Below, in pieces: positions 63,167-64,000 of a stretch of DNA of 64,000 nucleotides. Source of the DNA: Mycolicibacterium gadium (GTDB lineage: Bacteria; Actinomycetota; Actinomycetes; Mycobacteriales; Mycobacteriaceae). The stretch covers positions 3,534,001 through 3,598,000 of the forward strand of contig NZ_AP022608.1 in the NCBI RefSeq assembly GCF_010728925.1. The letters run 5' to 3'. The notes beneath the pieces are model-generated. The model was not told where the DNA came from and made no database searches. It saw only the letters and a list, made by a program, of their open reading frames with translations. The translations under genes and the position numbers were made by a program. Each line of letters begins with the position of its first letter. Position 1 is the stretch's first letter.

Positions 63167-63469
63167 ATGTGCTCTGCACCGAAGCAAGGTCTGACGTTGC
63201 CCTCCAGCGTCGACCTCGAACGGGAGACCGTGATCACCGGACGCGTCGTCGACGGCGCGGGCCAGGCCGTCGGCGGCGCGTTCGTCCGGCTGCTGGACAG
63301 CTCTGACGAGTTCACGGCGGAGGTCGTCGCGTCCGCTACCGGTGATTTCCGGTTCTTCGCGGCACCGGGCACGTGGACGCTGCGTGCGCTGTCCCCCGCC
63401 GGCAACGGCGATGCCAGCATCGCACCGTCGGGCGCGGGCATCCACGAGGTCGACGTCAAGGTCGCCTGA
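63167..63469 (+). CDS. sseC: DUF1416 protein SseC
   Basis: This 100-residue DUF1416 protein (SseC family) begins MCSAPKQGLTLPSSVDLERETVITGRVVDGAGQAVGGAFVRLLDSSDEF and is predicted to be an all-beta sandwich, with a Cys at position 2. It is regularly encoded next to cysA2 and is thought to act in sulfur metabolism; no reaction is known. ATG 63167 lies 1 bp after the cysA2 stop. Confidence 0.9.
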   Translation: MCSAPKQGLTLPSSVDLERETVITGRVVDGAGQAVGGAFVRLLDSSDEFTAEVVASATGDFRFFAAPGTWTLRALSPAGNGDASIAPSGAGIHEVDVKVA

Positions 63470-63547
63470 GCCGGTCCGCCGGTTCCGTGATCGATTCCAC
63501 TGCGACCGACGAGGGTTGTCGGCAGTGTTGCGGCTAGACTTTCTGCC

Positions 63548-63646
63548 GTGGTGCTGTTCTTCGAGATCCTGTTGATCGCCGCCGTGGTGGTCATCACCTG
63601 GTTCGCGCTTTACACGCTCTACCGCCTCATCACCGACGAGTCGTGA
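63548..63646 (+). CDS. Leaderless 32-residue membrane peptide
   Basis: GTG 63548 opens a 32-codon frame [32 protein letters not shown] ending TGA 63646, a single predicted transmembrane helix. TAGACT (63535-63540) sits 7 nt upstream, the geometry of a leaderless mycobacterial transcript. Its stop overlaps the next gene's GTG (63643), so the pair is probably translationally coupled. Function unknown. Confidence 0.7.
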   Translation: MVLFFEILLIAAVVVITWFALYTLYRLITDES

Positions 63647-64000
63647 CCTCAGGCGACGACGCTGTAGCGGCCGCGGCCGAGCGCGCGAAAACGACCGCAG
63701 CCCGAAATATCCCCGCCCTCGGGGATCTCCCTGCGCCGGCCGACACGGCCAATCTTCGCGAAGGCGCCAACCTCAACGACGCGCTGCTTGCACTGCTGCC
63801 CCTCGTCGGCGTGTGGCGCGGCGAAGGCGAGGGTCGGGGGCCTGACGGCGATTACCGCTTCGGTCAGCAGATCGTGGTCTCACACGACGGTGGCGACTAC
63901 TTGATCTGGGAGGCCAGGTCGTGGCGCATCACCGCGGACGGCGAGTTCGAGAGCGCGTCGCTGCGCGAGTCCGGCTTCTGGCGGTTTATCAATGACCCTG
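63643..64000 (+). CDS. FABP/nitrobindin-like protein, N-terminal part
   Basis: The frame opens at GTG 63643 ([26 protein letters not shown]) and continues past the window end (about 119 residues visible). GVWRGEGEG is the Gly-x-Trp-x-Gly-x-Gly signature of the fatty-acid-binding-protein-like / nitrobindin beta-barrel, and [11 protein letters not shown] fits a barrel strand. It matches Rv0813c in position next to sseC. Heme binding is inferred from family. Confidence 0.88.
   Translation, partial: MTSGDDAVAAAAERAKTTAARNIPALGDLPAPADTANLREGANLNDALLALLPLVGVWRGEGEGRGPDGDYRFGQQIVVSHDGGDYLIWEARSWRITADGEFESASLRESGFWRFINDP

Overview
The window is a high-GC actinobacterial chromosome segment, almost certainly from a Mycolicibacterium-type (rapid-grower) mycobacterium. 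It carries mycothiol synthase (mshD), an acyl-ACP desaturase of the DesA1 type, GlnR, an LmeA-like protein, many GTG starts, and two blocks whose gene order matches the M. tuberculosis regions Rv0854-Rv0860 and Rv0813c-Rv0824c from memory (no alignment was run). No insertion sequence, integrase, CRISPR array or rRNA was seen. Four tRNA genes are present.

Region 1 (1-25,500): the conserved backbone is fadB-fadA, a PLP aminotransferase, far and three small SRPBCC proteins. Three things are inserted into it: an old-yellow-enzyme gene; a ureide (allantoin) catabolic cluster at 6,550-12,655 (DUF6986 aldolase-like protein, allantoicase, PuuE-type allantoinase, racemase, NCS1 permease, GntR regulator); and a signalling/surface cluster at 14,322-24,427 (cyclase-like ATPase, large secreted beta-propeller protein, LuxR-type ATPase regulator).

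Region 2 (25,500-41,200): an accessory, lipid/xenobiotic-flavoured stretch. A TetR regulator with two 22-bp operators sits between an FAD oxidoreductase gene and a divergent four-gene operon (membrane protein, SnoaL-like, metallo-beta-lactamase fold, quinone oxidoreductase). A P450-hydrolase-SDR operon follows, headed by its own inverted repeat. Then come tRNA-Phe, -Asp and -Glu on the minus strand and tRNA-Lys on the plus strand, a membrane serine/threonine kinase with an unusual DFN motif, an MpaB-like oxygenase divergent from another TetR gene, and two tandem secreted PASTA-like paralogues.

Region 3 (41,300-50,800): desA1, dus, an LCP cell-wall ligase, phoY2, and convergent to it pstB-pstA-pstC-pstS. 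PHO-box-like 11-bp direct repeats precede both phoY2 and pstS, and a perfect 17-bp hairpin separates the converging units.

Region 4 (50,800-58,510): an arsenic-resistance island lies between pstS and mshD. It holds an ArsR-ArsC fusion, a second ArsC, Acr3 with a decayed arsC behind it, two further ArsR repressors, two ArsI/CadI-type enzymes, a SigZ-like sigma factor and an ArsO-like flavoprotein. Its position beside the high-affinity phosphate importer is functionally suggestive because arsenate enters cells as a phosphate analogue.

Region 5 (58,500-64,000): mshD-glnR (minus strand), lmeA-like, a thioredoxin gene, then a sulfur operon (DUF4395, CysA2 rhodanese, SseC/DUF1416). This operon is preceded by a 30-codon leaderless ORF ending in a run of cysteine codons, a cysteine-responsive attenuator type. 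The window ends in a nitrobindin-like FABP gene preceded by a 32-residue leaderless membrane peptide gene.
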